Assembly: GCF_004348895.1 (NCBI RefSeq)
Contig: NZ_RRZK01000029.1
Coordinates: 273,725-337,724 of the forward strand
Source: Pseudomonas vancouverensis
GTDB lineage: Bacteria; Pseudomonadota; Gammaproteobacteria; Pseudomonadales; Pseudomonadaceae
Direction: 5' to 3'
Length of the DNA: 64,000 nucleotides
Position 1 is the stretch's first letter; each line of letters starts with the position of its first letter. Of this stretch, positions 62,342-64,000 are shown piece after piece. Made by a program: the position numbers and the translations under genes. The notes beneath the pieces are model-generated. The model saw only the letters and a list, made by a program, of their open reading frames with translations, ran no database searches and was not told where the DNA came from.

Positions 62342-62817
62342 CAAGCGTCCTCCCGACAAGCATCAAGCAAGGCATCCAGCCGCTCGGCACTCAGCCGCGC
62401 ATGCACCCTGCCATCCAATTCCACAGCGGGCGAACAGGCACAAGCCCCGAGGCAATAAACCGGGCGCAAACTGATGCTGCCATCGGCGCTGCTGCCGTGG
62501 TCGTCCAGTTGCAGCCGCTCACGCAACTGCGCCGCCAACTGCTCGGCACCACGGCTCTGGCACGACTCGGCGCGACACAGTCGCAAGATGTGTCGGGCAG
62601 GCGGTGCAGTACGGAAATCATGGTAAAAGCTGATCACCCCACGCACCTCGGCCTGACTCAGGTTCAGCGCATGGGCAATCTCGGGGACGGCGGCATCGGG
62701 GACAAAGCCGATGCGTTCCTGAATATCATGAAGAATGGGCAACAGCGCACCCGCAGAGCCTTTGTGGCGCTCCAGCACGGTATTGACCACAGGCAGGTGC
62801 AACTCAACATCAGGCAT
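62341..62817 (-). CDS. fdsG: NAD-dependent formate dehydrogenase gamma subunit
   Basis: This 158-residue NuoE-like thioredoxin-fold protein binds a 2Fe-2S cluster through cysteines in LRLCRAESC and VYCLGACACSP. It is the first gene of fdsGBAD. GAGGA precedes its ATG at 62817. No regulator is adjacent in the window. Confidence 0.95.
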   Translation of the reverse strand: MPDVELHLPVVNTVLERHKGSAGALLPILHDIQERIGFVPDAAVPEIAHALNLSQAEVRGVISFYHDFRTAPPARHILRLCRAESCQSRGAEQLAAQLRERLQLDDHGSSADGSISLRPVYCLGACACSPAVELDGRVHARLSAERLDALLDACREDA

Positions 62818-63126
62818 TCAGCAATCCTCACGGTCACGGACACACCAGAAGGTCGTCGGTAGTCCGAAAGTGTCGGCTGCGGCGCTCACACCACGTCACG
62901 GTGTCGTGGCAATTTCAGGCCGGTGGCCAGGGTGCCCTTGGCGGGCATCTTGTTGTGCCTCTTGAAGGGCATAAAACGCAGATTGCCACGGAGGCTTTTA
63001 TTAACCTGCACCAAAGCGACGTGTTCGGTTCTGTCCACGACCATCCATTAAGTCTAGACGAGCCACCGCCCAAGGCGCCTGATGCACCTGGCACGGGCTA
63101 TTCACATTCAATAAAGGGAATGAGCA
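62818..63126. other. Divergent intergenic region between fdsG and the PH-domain gene
   Basis: Over 300 bases hold the promoters of both genes. No convincing gene, hairpin or operator was found; a frame on the + strand (62901-63164) has no recognisable domain and ends inside the next gene. Confidence 0.5.
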
Positions 63127-63495
63127 ATGATCGATTTCAACAACAAAGGCTTCTTCAAACTTAAGCAAAACGAAGAATACGCAGAACGCGTCAGCGCACT
63201 GTTGCTGGAAGGGGAACAGGTGATCGACGCCTACAAATCCATGCGCGACGGCGTGGTCTTCACCAATAAACGCATCATCGCGGTGAACGTACAAGGCATC
63301 ACCGGCAGCAAAAAAGACTTCACCTCATTACCGTACAAAAACATCGTCGCGTACTCGGTGGAGACGTCCGGCACCTTCGACCTGGATTCGGAGCTGGAGA
63401 TCTACTTTTCGTCGCTGGGCAAGGTGAAGTTCGAGTTCACTGGCAGGACGTCGATGGTGGAAATTTCGAAACTGATTTCCCAGCACCTGCTCTGA
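63127..63495 (+). CDS. PH-domain (bPH) protein
   Basis: This 122-residue protein belongs to the bacterial Pleckstrin homology family (PH-like, PF08000 as I recall). The segments GEQVIDAYKSMRDGVVFTNKRIIAV and LPYKNIVAYSVETSGTFDLDSELE show the typical beta-sandwich pattern (split here for length). AAGGGAATG precedes the ATG. The function of these single-domain proteins is little known; a stress or membrane role has been suggested. It is followed by a hairpin. Confidence 0.85.
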   Translation: MIDFNNKGFFKLKQNEEYAERVSALLLEGEQVIDAYKSMRDGVVFTNKRIIAVNVQGITGSKKDFTSLPYKNIVAYSVETSGTFDLDSELEIYFSSLGKVKFEFTGRTSMVEISKLISQHLL

Positions 63496-63506
63496 TCCAA
63501 ACCCAA

Positions 63507-63528
63507 AGGCCCCGAAAAACCGGGGCCT
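63507..63528. terminator. Hairpin after the PH-domain gene
   Basis: AGGCCCCG (63507-63514) pairs with CGGGGCCT (63521-63528) with a six-base A-rich loop. The T run after it is absent, so its efficiency as a terminator is uncertain. Confidence 0.6.
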
Positions 63529-63540
63529 ACAAGGTCGTCA

Positions 63541-63874
63541 GTGGACCCCAATCACTATGGGAGTGAGCTTTCTCCGGGCGGTGTTCCGACGATGGCGTTG
63601 GCCCAACCAACATCGATTCCAAAGGCACACCAAAACCCTGTGGGATCTCACCTGCTTTCTATCCGAAACCGTGCAAAAAACGCCGTTGCCTCATCTGTTT
63701 CCGTGGTCCTTTTCACCAGTACCTGTAAGGCATTTCCTGATTTTTCCAACCCTCTTGAGTTTCCTTTCCGCCCACGTAGTTTGCGTCATGCCGCTCATCC
63801 CGAGTCGGCTGAGTGCTGGTTAACAGTGGTGCGCCTCCCATGAATGGGACGCCGGTAGAGAAGGAGATCAATCA
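63541..63874. other. Region upstream of the PAAR gene without gene
   Basis: This region contains a degraded REP-like start, then a T/C-rich stretch (63650-63780), and a short inverted repeat TCCCAT/ATGGGA at 63836-63849. AAGGAG at 63861-63866 is the ribosome site of the next gene. No gene seen. Confidence 0.5.
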
Positions 63875-64000
63875 ATGGCAATAGGATATTTCATTCGCCA
63901 GGGTGACAAGACCACCTGCGGCGGCGAGGTGCTGGAGGCCGACACGCGCATCACGATGCTCGGTATGGCCCACGCGCGTGAAGGCGACCGGGTTTCCTGC
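63875..64000 (+). CDS. PAAR-domain protein, 3' truncated by window end
   Basis: The first 42 codons encode MAIGYFIRQGDKTTCGGEVL and then ADTRITMLGMAHAREGDRVSC, the start of a PAAR repeat protein. Such proteins cap the VgrG spike of the type VI secretion system and are often fused to or encoded beside toxins. AAGGAG lies eight bases before the ATG. The rest, including any C-terminal effector domain, lies beyond the window. Confidence 0.8.
   Translation, partial: MAIGYFIRQGDKTTCGGEVLEADTRITMLGMAHAREGDRVSC

Noticed and set aside
62901..63164. Plus-strand frame before the PH-domain gene
   Set aside because: No recognisable domain, no ribosome site, and it overlaps the start of the PH-domain gene in another frame.

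Overview
The window reads as a chromosomal segment of a fluorescent-group Pseudomonas. The grounds are high GC, cyoDE of a bo3-type ubiquinol oxidase at the left edge, paired REP palindromes of the form GTGGGAGCGAGC..GCTCGCGAT between operons, a potABCD-like transporter, periplasmic Msr genes, fdsGBAD and two MocR regulators. No rRNA, tRNA, CRISPR array, prophage or intact insertion sequence was seen.

Left part (1-14,636). After cyoD (cut by the edge) and cyoE comes an accessory block of ten co-oriented genes (2,868-12,177), bracketed by two outward-lying MocR-type regulators on the other strand. They encode an MFS exporter, an ATP-grasp ligase, a RidA protein, a cupin, a YfcF-like glutathione transferase, a KamA-like radical SAM/PLP enzyme, a class IV aminotransferase, a TauD/clavaminate-synthase-like oxygenase, an AurF-like diiron N-oxygenase and a metallo-beta-lactamase-fold hydrolase. 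This looks like a compact NRPS/PKS-free pathway to a small modified amino acid or dipeptide with an N-oxygenated group. I do not recognise it as a described pathway, and it is the main discovery candidate here.

Middle part (14,800-37,435). A spermidine/putrescine-type ABC importer with a Tat-exported binding protein runs leftward. It is followed by a LysR gene divergent from an amidohydrolase, a COG0523 metal-chaperone GTPase and a class II aldolase. A two-component system lies divergent to a periplasmic methionine sulfoxide repair set (Tat-exported MsrB, a CcdA-thioredoxin fusion, exported MsrA). Then come a PAS-GGDEF cyclase, a LysR regulator divergent from an ArgD-like aminotransferase, a yefM-yoeB toxin-antitoxin pair, a DedA protein, an unknown exported protein with an internal duplication, a PhoD-like phosphatase and a small exported protein.

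Right part (37,544-64,000). A seven-gene catabolic operon (quinone oxidoreductase, TauD, BKACE, MFS, DsbA-like, Rieske, YeiH) has its last four genes translationally coupled. Next is an AraC regulator divergent from a hydrolase, followed by a six-gene set for a hydrophobic acid (DUF1302, DUF1329, YCF48-like, RND, acyl-CoA dehydrogenase, AlkK-like ligase). A small possible lipoprotein and a two-helix ion channel precede the NAD-dependent formate dehydrogenase operon fdsGBAD. A PH-domain protein and the first 42 codons of a PAAR protein close the window; the latter suggests a type VI secretion effector locus beyond the edge.
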